A DNA stretch of 64,000 nucleotides from Buttiauxella gaviniae (GCF_040786275.1 NZ_JBFMVT010000002.1:248001-312000), one strand, 5' to 3'; positions 1 through 9,458 are shown, numbered from the stretch's first letter. Translations and numbers: made by a program. Notes: a model not told the origin generated them from the letters alone.

Positions 1-1159
1 CCGTCTCGATTTTGCGCGCGTCACCCATGATGTAATCCAACTCGCCACACGCTTCGTCCGGCTCGGTCAAATTCAGCGTTTGGGCAAACCAGCCTTCGCG
101 CATCATTTCGATACTCATCCAGGCTTCCAGCGCCCCGCAGGCACCTAACGTATGGCCGAAGTAACTTTTCAGAGAAGAGATGGGCGTTCGGGTACCGAAA
201 ATAGCCGCTGTTGCGTGGCTTTCGGCAATGTCGCCGCGATCGGTTGCGGTGCCGTGAGCGTTGATATAGCCGATATCACTGGCTGCAAGCCCCGCCGAAC
301 GCAGGCCGCGCTCGATACAAATCTGCATGGTTTCTTTCTGCGGCTGGGTGATATGCGCCGCATCGCAGTTGGTATGGAAGCCGACGATCTCAGCAAAGAT
401 CGTCGCCCCACGCGCTAATGCGTGGTCAAGATCTTCGAGGATCAACGTCCCTGCCCCTTCGCCAATCACTAGCCCATCGCGCTGCTTATCAAACGGCGAC
501 GGCGTGCTGTGCGGCTGGTCGTTACGCTGGCTGGTGGCAAATAAAGTATCAAATACTGCCGCTTCAGACGGGCACAACTCCTCTGCGCCACCGGCAACCA
601 TCACCGTCTGGTAGCCATGACGAATCGCTTCCCAGGCATAACCAATCGCCTGGCTGCCGGATGTGCACGCACTGGACGTCGGGATCACGCGCCCGCGCAA
701 ACCAAAGAATAATCCGGTATTGACCGCCGCCGTGTGCGGCATCATCTGCACATAAGTGGTGCCGGTGATATTACGGGTATGTTTCTCGGTGAGCATGGTG
801 GCAAATTCGCTCACCGGCCCGGTGCTGCCGGTGGAGGAACCGTAGGCAATACCGGTTTCGCCGCTGGTTAAAATTGCGTCATCGAGCAAACCGGCCTGGG
901 TCAACGCCAGTTCCGTTGCACGCGTGGCAAGCAGCGAAACTCGCCCCATCGCCCGAATGCGCTTGCGGGTGTAATGTTCCGGCAGGGTAAAATTATCGAC
1001 GGGCGCACCGAGCAGGGTGTTTAACCCGTCGTAGATTTGCCATTCCGGCATATGACGCACGGCGTTTTTGCCAGATTTCAAACCCGCAGCAATATCCTGC
1101 CAGTTGTCGCCAAACGCCGTCACGCCGCCCATTCCAGTCACTACCACACGGCGAATCAC
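1..1159 (-). CDS. apeR: ApeR-type beta-ketoacyl-ACP synthase (partial, C-terminus off the window)
   Basis: Condensing enzyme (KAS II fold) of the aryl polyene pathway, cytosolic, acting on ACP-bound chains. Reading back from the GTG at 1159 about 386 residues are visible. They include the nucleophile loop SSACTSGSQ and the two catalytic histidine motifs NAHGTAT and FGHTLGACG, so it is an active-type synthase and not a chain-length factor. The GTG is chosen because it overlaps the TGA of the upstream reductase gene (GTGA) and has GGAGG eight bases before it. The usual family length of about 400 residues implies that only some 20 residues are missing. Last visible gene of the ape operon. The letter R is assigned by gene order. 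Confidence 0.9.
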   Translation of the reverse strand, partial: MIRRVVVTGMGGVTAFGDNWQDIAAGLKSGKNAVRHMPEWQIYDGLNTLLGAPVDNFTLPEHYTRKRIRAMGRVSLLATRATELALTQAGLLDDAILTSGETGIAYGSSTGSTGPVSEFATMLTEKHTRNITGTTYVQMMPHTAAVNTGLFFGLRGRVIPTSSACTSGSQAIGYAWEAIRHGYQTVMVAGGAEELCPSEAAVFDTLFATSQRNDQPHSTPSPFDKQRDGLVIGEGAGTLILEDLDHALARGATIFAEIVGFHTNCDAAHITQPQKETMQICIERGLRSAGLAASDIGYINAHGTATDRGDIAESHATAAIFGTRTPISSLKSYFGHTLGACGALEAWMSIEMMREGWFAQTLNLTEPDEACGELDYIMGDARKIET

Positions 1160-1887
1160 AGCATGCCTCCGTTAATGGAGATAACCTGGCGCGTAACATA
1201 GCCCGCAACCGGCGACATCAAATAACGCGCAAGCCCCGCCACTTCTTCAGGCTGGCCCATACGTTGCAGGGGGATCAGGCGCATCGCTTCATTGAGCGCC
1301 GCCTCTTCCATTTCAATCATGCCGGTGTCAATAAGCCCCGGCGCAATGCAGTTCACGGTGATTTTGCGCTTCGCCAGCTCAATCGCCAGCGCTTTGGTGG
1401 CCCCGATAATCCCCGCTTTTGCCGCGCTGTAGTTGACTTGCCCACGGTTGCCCATCAGGCCCGATACCGACGAAAGGGTAATAATGCGCCCGCCTTTGCG
1501 CAGGCCGATCATTGGCATGACGCATGGCTGAATCACGTTGTAAAAACTGTCGAGATTGGTACGGAGAACGTCATCCCAGTCATCCTCGCTCAATGCCGGA
1601 AACGCACCGTCGCGGGTGATGCCCGCGTTGTTCACCACGCCCCAATAAGCGCCGTGAGTTTCGATGTCAGCTTCAATGACGCTGCGGCACTGGCTGCGGT
1701 CGGCACTATCAAACTGCATCACGCGACCGGTTCCGCCCTGAGCAGTAATTTGCTCAAGCGTTTGTTGTGCGCCCGCTTCGTCACGATGGTAATGCACCAC
1801 CACGGCAAATCCGTCGGCGGCGAGCCCCAGGGCAATCGCCTTGCCGATTCCCTTGCTGGCACCGGTTACTAATACCGTCTGTGTCAT
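1156..1887 (-). CDS. apeQ: 3-oxoacyl-ACP reductase, FabG-like SDR (ApeQ)
   Basis: NADPH-dependent ketoreductase that would reduce the 3-keto group after each condensation in polyene assembly. It is a classical short-chain dehydrogenase of 243 residues. The N-terminal cofactor motif is TGASKGIGKA, NNAG follows near residue 87, the catalytic serine lies in LSSVSG, and YSAAK supplies Tyr and Lys. The length matches FabG. It sits 15 bp after the dehydratase gene and overlaps the next synthase gene by 4 bp, so it is translated within the ape operon. A FabG of primary fatty-acid synthesis is less likely, because the fab cluster is not here. Confidence 0.92.
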   Translation of the reverse strand: MTQTVLVTGASKGIGKAIALGLAADGFAVVVHYHRDEAGAQQTLEQITAQGGTGRVMQFDSADRSQCRSVIEADIETHGAYWGVVNNAGITRDGAFPALSEDDWDDVLRTNLDSFYNVIQPCVMPMIGLRKGGRIITLSSVSGLMGNRGQVNYSAAKAGIIGATKALAIELAKRKITVNCIAPGLIDTGMIEMEEAALNEAMRLIPLQRMGQPEEVAGLARYLMSPVAGYVTRQVISINGGML

Positions 1888-1902
1888 CTTGCTGCTATCC
1901 CA

Positions 1903-2361
1903 TTAAAATAGTTGTTTTAATTCATTATTATCAGGTTGATAAGTATTTACCCGCCCGCTCGCCAGGACGTTACCATCCGCGAGAATTTGTCCTTCAAAAC
2001 TGCCAATTTTTTCATCACGCATCAGGAGCGTGACGTGACAATCCAGCACCGCGCCCTGCGGCATCACCCCTGCCGGGCAGCGCAAACCTCGTCCGCCCAA
2101 CAGCATGCCAATCCGGCTGGCCTCTTCGCCATTCTCTAAGGCATGCCAGCCAGACCACACGCCTACCGTCTGGGCAATCAGTTCGATGGCAAACCAGCCC
2201 GGCAAATTTCCCTCGGCATTGAGAAACGGCGCAAGTACGCCCTGATGGCTCACCGTCACCCGGCAATGCGCGCTTTCCTGTTCAACCGCCACCACCGACT
2301 CAAGCAGACACATCGGCGCTTCGTGCGGCAAATAATGGTCGGGGGCAAGAAAATCAGTCAT
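1903..2361 (-). CDS. apeP: ApeP-type hotdog 3-hydroxyacyl-ACP dehydratase
   Basis: Small hotdog-fold protein (152 residues) expected to dehydrate 3-hydroxyacyl-ACP. In the aryl polyene pathway ApeP is reported to work as a heterodimer with ApeI. The region around residues 55-75, with NLPGWFAIELIAQTVG, is the hotdog helix seen in this family. ATG at 2361 is preferred over an in-frame TTG six bases upstream because GGGAG lies at correct spacing before the ATG. The start overlaps the end of the preceding synthase gene by 8 bp, indicating translational coupling. Confidence 0.88.
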   Translation of the reverse strand: MTDFLAPDHYLPHEAPMCLLESVVAVEQESAHCRVTVSHQGVLAPFLNAEGNLPGWFAIELIAQTVGVWSGWHALENGEEASRIGMLLGGRGLRCPAGVMPQGAVLDCHVTLLMRDEKIGSFEGQILADGNVLASGRVNTYQPDNNELKQLF

Positions 2362-3526
2362 GAGCAACTCCCAAAATCAGGCTGGTATTATTGCCGCCAA
2401 AAGCAAATGAGTTCGAAAGCATGGTTGGCCGGGTCTGTGGCTGCGGCGCGGAGAGTAAACCACAAGCCGCAAGGCTCGGGTCTTGATGCGTATCAGTGAA
2501 ATCTTGTGCAGGCAGGGGCAAGTTACGCGACAGGAGTAAATAACAGAGCACCGCTTCGCAGGCTCCGGCGGCACCTAACGTGTGGCCGGTCAGGTGTTTT
2601 GTCGAGCTGGAAGGAACGTTTTCACCGAACAGTTGATTCACCACTTTCGCCTCGATTTCGTCATTCAGACGCGTGGCGGTGCCGTGCATATTAATATAGC
2701 CAATCTCCGTGGCGTCGAGTTTTGCCTCGCGCAGCGCCATTTCTATCGCACGAATCGCCCCCATGCCTTCAGGATGCGGAGCCGACATATGCCAGGCATC
2801 GGAAGATTCCCCCACGCCCAGCAAACGCACTGTTCCCGGCTCTTTAGTCAGCAATATCAACGCGCCCGCTTCGCCGATGGTAATCCCGTTGCGCCCGGCG
2901 CTAAACGGTTTGCAGCGCACATTGCTTAATGATTCAAGGCTATTAAAGCCATTGATGGGCATGCGGCTTAACGTATCGGCTCCGCCAACGATCGCCGCAT
3001 CCACCATCCCGGATTCAATCAACCGTTTGCCGGTAATAATCGCTCGTGCGCTGGAGGAACAGGCGGTGGAAATCGTCAGCGCCGGGCCAAACAGTTGCAG
3101 ATAGTCGCTAAGGAAACGCGACGGGTCGCCGAGTTCCTGCTGACCGTAACGATAGGACGCAGGCGCATGACCCGCGTGACTGCCGCTAACCATGCGGTCG
3201 CCTTCATCCAACCCGGAAGTGCTGGTCCCTAACACCACCGCCACACGTTCGTTGCCGTAGCGGGCAATCACCTCATTAACCTGCGGGCGGATTTGTGCCA
3301 GCGCCGCCAGCAATAAACGGTTGTTACGGCTGTTGTATTGCGGTGTTTCTGGCGCAATTTCAGGCAGTTCGCCAGTGACGCGCCCAACCCAACATTCGCC
3401 CTGCTGCAACCAGGCGTTGCTATCCGGCCCCATGCCTGGCGCTATGTTGGCCTGTAGATTCGCCGCAGTTTCGTCAAGGTTGTTGCCCAACGCGCTGACC
3501 ATTCCGGCGGCAGAAAAAGTAATCAT
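2354..3526 (-). CDS. apeO: ApeO-type beta-ketoacyl-ACP synthase
   Basis: Active condensing enzyme of the aryl polyene type II system, 390 residues. The Cys-His-His triad is complete: ISTACSSSAR holds the nucleophile, MHGTATRLND the first histidine, and HLTGHTLGAAG the second. In the family literature the ApeO synthase pairs with the chain-length-factor protein ApeC, which is also encoded here at the promoter-proximal end of the operon. Only two bases separate it from the lipoprotein gene upstream. Confident as a KAS; the pairing partner is taken from family knowledge. Confidence 0.92.
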   Translation of the reverse strand: MITFSAAGMVSALGNNLDETAANLQANIAPGMGPDSNAWLQQGECWVGRVTGELPEIAPETPQYNSRNNRLLLAALAQIRPQVNEVIARYGNERVAVVLGTSTSGLDEGDRMVSGSHAGHAPASYRYGQQELGDPSRFLSDYLQLFGPALTISTACSSSARAIITGKRLIESGMVDAAIVGGADTLSRMPINGFNSLESLSNVRCKPFSAGRNGITIGEAGALILLTKEPGTVRLLGVGESSDAWHMSAPHPEGMGAIRAIEMALREAKLDATEIGYINMHGTATRLNDEIEAKVVNQLFGENVPSSSTKHLTGHTLGAAGACEAVLCYLLLSRNLPLPAQDFTDTHQDPSLAACGLLSAPQPQTRPTMLSNSFAFGGNNTSLILGVAHD

Positions 3527-3528
3527 GA

Positions 3529-4104
3529 TTAGCTTTCCAGGTGCTGAATGGTGATGACATACCCGAAACGATGATGCTGGACGCTTACCGGCTGGCGGCT
3601 GCCATTACGCATCAGATAGTGAATGGTTTCGATTAATTCGCCCTGGTCATCACGCAAATCACGACGGGAATCGCTATCTTTGAGCGTCCATCCGGCAGGG
3701 AGTTGCGGCTGCCAGGCGCTGACTGGCCAGTAGCTCAACATAATATCCGCCAGAACCTGACTGGCTGGCGGTAATTCTGGCAGCGTAATGGATTGCTCGG
3801 TTTTCACCCCTTCGTCGGAATAGGTCAGGCGGAATAAGCGGATCCCCAGCGGCGAAAGCCCCGCCAACATAATTTTTTGCGAATCAGCATTAAGCAGCAC
3901 CATCAGCGATTGGGTTTTGCCCTTCACCTGCGCGGTTAATAATTGCTGTTCAGTGATTGAGGGGGAAATTCCCGGCGCGGGCAGCGTCACCAACGTGCCC
4001 GGTTTTAGCCAGGCCTGCGGGCGGGTGTTGTCGGGTTTTGGCGTGCTGCACGCGCTAAGTAATAAGCTGCCAAGCAGTAAAATCAGTTTCGGTAATGTTT
4101 TCAT
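3529..4104 (-). CDS. apeN: DUF3261 lipoprotein of the ape operon (ApeN)
   Basis: Predicted lipoprotein of 191 residues. The N-terminus is a signal sequence ending in the lipobox LLSACSTP (Cys about residue 19), so the mature protein is lipid-anchored in the envelope. It belongs to the DUF3261 proteins found in aryl polyene clusters. The genes for an MMPL exporter and a LolA-like carrier precede it, and its start overlaps the exporter stop. A role in moving or anchoring the lipid-linked pigment at the outer membrane is an inference from this context; no catalytic motif is visible. Confidence 0.8.
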   Translation of the reverse strand: MKTLPKLILLLGSLLLSACSTPKPDNTRPQAWLKPGTLVTLPAPGISPSITEQQLLTAQVKGKTQSLMVLLNADSQKIMLAGLSPLGIRLFRLTYSDEGVKTEQSITLPELPPASQVLADIMLSYWPVSAWQPQLPAGWTLKDSDSRRDLRDDQGELIETIHYLMRNGSRQPVSVQHHRFGYVITIQHLES

Positions 4105-6434
4105 TTTTCTCTCTTTCCCTTTCCGTGGGTGGATGTGGGTAACACTAAAGGTGCGGTCAGAAATGCGCAGAAGATCCCGCAGCTCAGCACAATGCCAAAA
4201 CTTGCAATGGCCTGGGTCTGGCTAAAGACCAGCATTCCCAATGTAAAGAGCGTGGTCAGCAACGCCACGGTGATAGCTAAAAGCGAGGTCAACGGTGTGC
4301 CGCGCGGGTTGCTAAAGAACAGGGTGTAATTGATGCCAATCCCGAGCACCAGCACTAACGCCAGCAGCGAGAACAGATTCAAGGGATGGCCGCTAAAGGC
4401 GAGTGCCGCGAGTCCACCGCCAAGGGATAACAGCGACGGAACCACGCTTAGCAAGCCGCGTTTCACGCCAAGCCGCAGCACGAAGCTGAGTGCTATCGCC
4501 CCTACGGCCAGCGCCAGCAATCCCGCCAGCAAACTGCGGAAATGGCTGAACAACGCATTGAACATCACTTTTCTGTCAACCCAACTGACGCCCGGTAGTG
4601 TTGCCGCAATATTTGCCAAAGCTGCGCTGTCGTGAACGCCGCTTACCGGCACCAGCGCCCCGCTTTTGCCATCCGGTAACGAGAGCCACAGCAAACGCCA
4701 GCCGCTGCTGATCACACTCTTTTGCCAGAGATCCGGCGTGACCGCCATCTGCTGTAGATTCGGGGCGTTCACGGGAACCCCGCTTTCCGCCAGCCGTTTT
4801 TGCAAAGTTGGTGCGGCGTCACGCAGTAACTGCAAATCGGCCTGCTGCTGTTTAAGTGACGCGAGCGGAATCAGGCGGTAACTGTCGATAGCTTTATTGC
4901 CGCGCGCCGCCGCGAGAACAGGAGCCAGTTTTTCCAGCCGCTGCAGAGTTTGCTCGGCCGTATCGCCGTAAACCACGAACCATTTCTGATCCATTCCCTG
5001 CCCGGTCAGCGCAGTAATCGCCTGCTCTTCACGCACCAGATCCTGCGGCAGCGCCTGGAAGCTGGCGATGTCATCATTAATTTTCAGGGACGCTATGCCC
5101 GCGAGGCTCACCACCAGTAATGCCAGCGGCAGGCCGAAGCGAACGGCTTTGTTGTTCTGCCATGCATTCAGCCAGCCGTTGAGTAACCGCTTGAATGGCA
5201 CCGGTCTGACAGGCAAACCGCGCACAGCAAACGGATACCAGCACACCACCGTCAGGCAGGAAGCAATGAGCCCGCTGGCGGCAAACACTGCGAGCTGGCG
5301 AATACCGGGGAACGGCGCGAGGATCATAATCAGGTACGCAATAGCGGTGGTCGCCAGCGCCAGCAACAACGCAGGAAGCACTTTACGCAGGCTTGCGATG
5401 GGGGAGTTTTGCTCGCCGTGGACCATTCTTTCGGTGAGATAATAGAGCGTGTAATCCGCCGAAACGCCGACGATGCTCATGCTCATCACCAGGGTTATCA
5501 GATGCAGCTCGCCAAAACAGAGCAGCGTGATAGCGACTCCCGCGAGTGCGCCAATACCCACCGAGATGATACACAGCAGTAAAGGCCGCACCGAGCGAAA
5601 CACCAGCAACACCAACAGCAGCACGCCAATTACCGTCGCCAGCCCGAGCGTTGAAACGTCATGTTTTGCCTGCTGGCTCGCATAATCGCTATAGAAAAGC
5701 GTACCGCGTGACATTACCTCTGCCTGCGGGAAATGCTGTTTGAGGTTTTGCGCTAACCCATGCAGGCGCTCAACCGCCGCCCGCCCTTGCTGCATATCAA
5801 ACGAAGATCCATTTAGCTCGCCATGCAGTAAATACCAGTAACGCCCCTGTTTATCTCGCGCCACCAGCCAGCCGTTTTGCAAGCGCAGTTGGCTGGCGGT
5901 TTGTTGCAGCGCCAGTTGCGAGCCGCGCACAAGCATCAGCGGATCGTTCTTCAGCTCTTTACCGCTGACGCCCGAAAAAGCGGAGTAAAGCTGCGACAAT
6001 ACCCATTGCGCCTGCGCTTCACCGCCGTTTTGCAACCGGCTGCGGGTCTGGTTATCCACCAGGCCATTGCGGTGCTCGAAGTAGAATTTCCCCCACTCCT
6101 GCTGGCCTTTTGCATCCATCGGGCCCTGCACATTTTGCAGGAAAGGCTGCTGTTGCAGTTGCGCTTGCCACCAGAGTGCGGCGGCGCTGTCCGGCTTATC
6201 TCCAGGGCTTACCATCCACATCATTTGCCGGTCGAGACGTTGCAAAAACCCGTTCTCAATGTCCGGAGGGATTTTCCCGAGGCTACTTGCAGGCAGCAGC
6301 GACAATACGCTGCTGTCGAGCCGCGCCTTCGGCAATAGCGCGCAGAGTAACACGACCAGCAGGGCGACTACCGCCAGCCAGCCCCAGGCAAGACGGCGAT
6401 GCACGTCAGAAAGCGAAGCGCTGTTGCTCTTCAT
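4101..6434 (-). CDS. apeM: MMPL/RND-superfamily lipid exporter (ApeM)
   Basis: Inner-membrane exporter of 777 residues with the two-fold MMPL layout. There is one N-terminal helix, a soluble loop of about 220 residues, five or six clustered helices, a second helix and loop, and a final helix cluster. Motifs SADYTLYYLTER in the first half and GINYTLFFSN in the second lie in the transmembrane cores where MMPL proteins carry their Asp/Tyr relay; the second copy has Asn in place of Asp. It probably flips or exports the aryl-polyene lipid. It overlaps the LolA-like gene by 29 bp and the lipoprotein gene by 4 bp. Confidence 0.87.
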   Translation of the reverse strand: MKSNSASLSDVHRRLAWGWLAVVALLVVLLCALLPKARLDSSVLSLLPASSLGKIPPDIENGFLQRLDRQMMWMVSPGDKPDSAAALWWQAQLQQQPFLQNVQGPMDAKGQQEWGKFYFEHRNGLVDNQTRSRLQNGGEAQAQWVLSQLYSAFSGVSGKELKNDPLMLVRGSQLALQQTASQLRLQNGWLVARDKQGRYWYLLHGELNGSSFDMQQGRAAVERLHGLAQNLKQHFPQAEVMSRGTLFYSDYASQQAKHDVSTLGLATVIGVLLLVLLVFRSVRPLLLCIISVGIGALAGVAITLLCFGELHLITLVMSMSIVGVSADYTLYYLTERMVHGEQNSPIASLRKVLPALLLALATTAIAYLIMILAPFPGIRQLAVFAASGLIASCLTVVCWYPFAVRGLPVRPVPFKRLLNGWLNAWQNNKAVRFGLPLALLVVSLAGIASLKINDDIASFQALPQDLVREEQAITALTGQGMDQKWFVVYGDTAEQTLQRLEKLAPVLAAARGNKAIDSYRLIPLASLKQQQADLQLLRDAAPTLQKRLAESGVPVNAPNLQQMAVTPDLWQKSVISSGWRLLWLSLPDGKSGALVPVSGVHDSAALANIAATLPGVSWVDRKVMFNALFSHFRSLLAGLLALAVGAIALSFVLRLGVKRGLLSVVPSLLSLGGGLAALAFSGHPLNLFSLLALVLVLGIGINYTLFFSNPRGTPLTSLLAITVALLTTLFTLGMLVFSQTQAIASFGIVLSCGIFCAFLTAPLVLPTSTHGKGKREK

Positions 6435-7011
6435 GGGTCAATTTCTGCGGTTCCGGTCGGTGGTCACTGAAGGTGATTTCGGTGAAATCCCCCTGTAAAT
6501 CGTCAAGCGCAATGCGGTTCAGATACTTATCGCCCTCTAACGTAATGGTACTGAACAGCTTATCGAGAGGCGTGGTGGTTGGGGTTAAGACCAGTTGCCA
6601 CTGGCCGTTGCCCTGGTCGGTAAAGACGCTGGAAAAGTTTTCATCCAACACTTTGCGATCGGCCTGGAACAGAGCGCGTAACAAATGGTTGAACTGGAAC
6701 ATTTGCGGATTGCTGTCGGCGGTGATGATTTGCGGTGCCTGGCTGCCCATCACCTGCACCATATGGCTGTCATCAAGCACCAGCGTCATCGGGAACGGGT
6801 GCTGTTGCTGCCACCACAGACCTTTGCTTTTCGCGATCAGCACTTCACCGCTGGAGTGCAGCGGCTGCGCCATCCCGCTAATTTGCCTGTCCTGCTGGAA
6901 TTTAGCCCGCACCACCTGCTGAGAGGCGAAGCGGTGCTGGACGTCATCGAGGGTGATTGCGCTCGCCGTAAAGCTGATACACAGCAAGGCCATCAAAATA
7001 ATCTTATTCAT
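6406..7011 (-). CDS. apeL: LolA-like periplasmic lipid carrier (ApeL)
   Basis: Secreted protein of 201 residues with a Sec signal peptide at residues 1-18 (ending TASA). The rest resembles outer-membrane lipoprotein carrier LolA: FQQDRQISG near residue 40 starts the half-barrel, followed by regular beta-strand segments. The housekeeping lolA lies elsewhere in enterobacteria, so this is a dedicated copy that would shuttle a hydrophobic product between the MMPL exporter and the outer membrane. The start overlaps the thioesterase stop by 8 bp. The substrate is inferred. Confidence 0.82.
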   Translation of the reverse strand: MNKIILMALLCISFTASAITLDDVQHRFASQQVVRAKFQQDRQISGMAQPLHSSGEVLIAKSKGLWWQQQHPFPMTLVLDDSHMVQVMGSQAPQIITADSNPQMFQFNHLLRALFQADRKVLDENFSSVFTDQGNGQWQLVLTPTTTPLDKLFSTITLEGDKYLNRIALDDLQGDFTEITFSDHRPEPQKLTHEEQQRFAF

Positions 7012-7429
7012 GACTCAAGCCCATGCGTTCAAAAAGTATTTGAGGAGAGACAAAACAGAGCTCTCCGCTTGTTGCCTCAACGGCAACCTGAATGGTGTAA
7101 CCCGTGGTGGTGCGTTTACCGCTTTCGGCGTCGACAATTTCATAGCCGATTTTCAGGCGGTTTTCGTACTCCAGTACCGTCGCCCGCACCAGAATTTGCT
7201 GCTCAAATTTGACGACATCACGGTATTTGACGCGGGTATCAACAACCGGCCAGACATAACCGGATTCACTCATGGCGCGGTAGCCATAATTAAACTGGCC
7301 CAGCAACGCTTCACGCGCCACCTCAAAGTAGCGAAAATAGTTACCGTGCCACACAACACCCATCGCATCGACATCATGGAACGGGACTTTGATGCTGACC
7401 TCTACAGAAAAACGGGGGTCATTTAACAT
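7004..7429 (-). CDS. apeK: 4HBT-family acyl-ACP/CoA thioesterase (ApeK)
   Basis: Hotdog thioesterase of 141 residues. The segment DVDAMGVVWHGNYFRYFE near residues 19-36 carries the Asp and the HGNY pattern of YbgC/4-hydroxybenzoyl-CoA thioesterases. It would release or edit acyl chains during pigment synthesis. Its start overlaps the end of the large glycosyltransferase-acyltransferase gene by 7 bp. It is distinct from the two hotdog dehydratases of the same operon, which lack this motif. Confidence 0.85.
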   Translation of the reverse strand: MLNDPRFSVEVSIKVPFHDVDAMGVVWHGNYFRYFEVAREALLGQFNYGYRAMSESGYVWPVVDTRVKYRDVVKFEQQILVRATVLEYENRLKIGYEIVDAESGKRTTTGYTIQVAVEATSGELCFVSPQILFERMGLSHE

Positions 7430-9117
7430 CCGGACTCCTTTTCTGGCGGCAGTTGCCAGAAATCATAAAAATTAAACCAGTCGAGCGGCGAACGCAGGGC
7501 ATAGTACTCAAGTCGCCGCGCATAGTTATCAATATTTTCTTGTAGTGCCTGCGCCCGCGTGCTGCGCGGGAGCAGCAGCGGGTCGGCAAAGTTTTCCGCA
7601 TGAATGCGTAATTTGCCCTGCTCACGCAAAACCATCATCAGAATGACCGGGCATCGTAATGCCGCCGCAAGGATAAATGGCCCTTGGGCAAACGGTGCGG
7701 GGCTCCCCATAAACGGGCTCCAGCACACTCGCCGTTCGCCGCCGCGCTGCGGGTTAACGGCGAGGCGATCCCCGACGATCGCCACCCACTCCCCTGCTTC
7801 CAATTTTTCTTGTAACAGCATGGCGGTTTCGGGCCCGATATGGCTCACAGGCAATAAATTCACCCCGGCCTGCGGGGCAATTTCTTCGATTATCTTACGA
7901 AAACGCTGGGCGTTATCGGTAAAGACCAGGGCATTAATAATTAGCCCGGCTTCAACCTGCGCCAGCGCGCGGCTGGCTTCAATGTCGCCTAAATGCGCAG
8001 CGAGGATTAGCTTCCCCTGCCCCACCTGCGGGCGTAAAACGTCGCGGCTGCCGGGGGCAAATTCAATATCTCGCCCCCAAAGAATATCGCCCCGCCAGGC
8101 GGCAATTTTATTCAGCATCGCATCGCCAAAGCGTAAAAAATGACGATAGCTGTTTAGGCCCGCTGGCAGTTGAATATTTTGCCGCAGCGCCTGTTCACGC
8201 ACACGCGTAAGCCACTGCTGCGAAGCCTTGCGCTGCGGCCCGCCGGTCAGCCACATCCACGCCACCACCGGATAAAGCAGAGCGTTAAAGGTGCGACGGC
8301 CAAAACGCTGATAGATAGCGAGCATTAAGCGCATGCCTGCCAGCCCTTTGCGCTCCGGCACCTGCGCCCAGTGCGCGGTTTTACGACGGCGAGAAAGCAG
8401 CGCCGGAATGCGCGGTAGCATGCCGAAAAACAGCCGGGTGTGCATCCATGAGATGCGCAGGTTATCGCGCAGCGCATCAAAGTGCGACAGGCCGTCAGGT
8501 GGGTAAATCACTCTGGTACCCAAAAAATGGCTGTCGGTGCCAGCCCAGTACAAACGCACCATAATTTCGGTATCAAAATCCATGCGTTTACCGGGGCGAT
8601 ATTTCTCAATCACCGCAAGCGTTGCCGCCAGCGGGTAGACGCGGAATCCGCACATGCTGTCTTTCAGTGACAGGGATAAGGTTTCGATCCACACCCAAAC
8701 GTGCGTGACATAGCGCCCGTAAAGCCGTGATTTTGGCACTGAGTCATCGTAAATCGGCGTGCCGGAGATCAGGCTTTCAGGATGTGTGCGGGCTTCATCT
8801 AAAAAACGCGGCACATCTTCAATACAGTGTTGACCATCGGCATCTAACTGAATGGCGTGCGTAAAACTGGCCTTGAGCGCGGCGTTCAGGCCGGTTATCA
8901 CCGCGGCACCTTTTCCCTGGTTGGTTTTAAGCTCAATCAGGGTAACGCCGGTTAATTGCGCCAGACACTGCTTCGTCTCAGGCTCGCTGCCGTCATCAAC
9001 AATAATGCACGGCAGCTCAAACGGTTGCAGACGCGCTAATACGCCCGCCATCGTAGCGCCGTGGTTATAACAGGGGATCACCACGCACGGGCGAAAAGCC
9101 GCCGCGGTTACGGACAT
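7423..9117 (-). CDS. apeJ: Glycosyltransferase family 2 fused to LpxL-type acyltransferase (ApeJ)
   Basis: Two-domain protein of 564 residues. Residues 9-230 form a GT-A glycosyltransferase of family 2, with VVIPCYNHG, IIVDDGSEP and the metal-binding LDADGQH. From about residue 300 the protein resembles LpxL/HtrB lysophospholipid acyltransferases, including the AHLGDIE motif (His-X4-Glu) near residue 383. It may attach a sugar and an acyl group when the polyene is built onto a lipid anchor. ATG 9117 overlaps the dehydratase stop by 10 bp. The fusion is seen directly; substrates are unknown. Confidence 0.87.
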   Translation of the reverse strand: MSVTAAAFRPCVVIPCYNHGATMAGVLARLQPFELPCIIVDDGSEPETKQCLAQLTGVTLIELKTNQGKGAAVITGLNAALKASFTHAIQLDADGQHCIEDVPRFLDEARTHPESLISGTPIYDDSVPKSRLYGRYVTHVWVWIETLSLSLKDSMCGFRVYPLAATLAVIEKYRPGKRMDFDTEIMVRLYWAGTDSHFLGTRVIYPPDGLSHFDALRDNLRISWMHTRLFFGMLPRIPALLSRRRKTAHWAQVPERKGLAGMRLMLAIYQRFGRRTFNALLYPVVAWMWLTGGPQRKASQQWLTRVREQALRQNIQLPAGLNSYRHFLRFGDAMLNKIAAWRGDILWGRDIEFAPGSRDVLRPQVGQGKLILAAHLGDIEASRALAQVEAGLIINALVFTDNAQRFRKIIEEIAPQAGVNLLPVSHIGPETAMLLQEKLEAGEWVAIVGDRLAVNPQRGGERRVCWSPFMGSPAPFAQGPFILAAALRCPVILMMVLREQGKLRIHAENFADPLLLPRSTRAQALQENIDNYARRLEYYALRSPLDWFNFYDFWQLPPEKESGC

Positions 9118-9458
9118 AATTTGATTTTCCCGCTGCTTGCCGGAACGTCGCCCTGTTCGCTCAACAAAGTGTAGCTAAAACTTAAAATGCTCCGTTCGGC
9201 GTCCCATTGCAGATTCAGCTCAAGCTGGCTTTCAGGCACAATCGGGCGCTGGAATTTAACGTTTTCAATGGAATGAAAACGCATGCCCGGTGCGAGTTCG
9301 GCCCCAAAAGCCATCACCCAATCGAGTTGCGCCACGCCGGGCAACAACGGTTGTACGGGAAAATGGCCGGCAAACCAGCCTAATGTGGCAGGAACGGCTA
9401 AACGCAGACTGAGTTTGCCCGCGTCAGGGTGTGAGCGCTGTAACTCAACGGGTTTCAT
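9108..9458 (-). CDS. apeI: ApeI-family hotdog dehydratase
   Basis: Hotdog dehydratase of 116 residues, FabA/FabZ-like, expected to act with ApeP on 3-hydroxyacyl-ACP. The segment GHFPVQPLLPGVAQLDWV around residues 33-50 matches the FabZ pattern of catalytic His followed by P-x-L-P-G. A longer in-frame reading begins at 9524, but ATG 9458 is better: AGGAG lies ten bases upstream, and the ATG overlaps the stop of the AMP-ligase gene, as elsewhere in this operon. Confidence 0.88.
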   Translation of the reverse strand: MKPVELQRSHPDAGKLSLRLAVPATLGWFAGHFPVQPLLPGVAQLDWVMAFGAELAPGMRFHSIENVKFQRPIVPESQLELNLQWDAERSILSFSYTLLSEQGDVPASSGKIKLCP

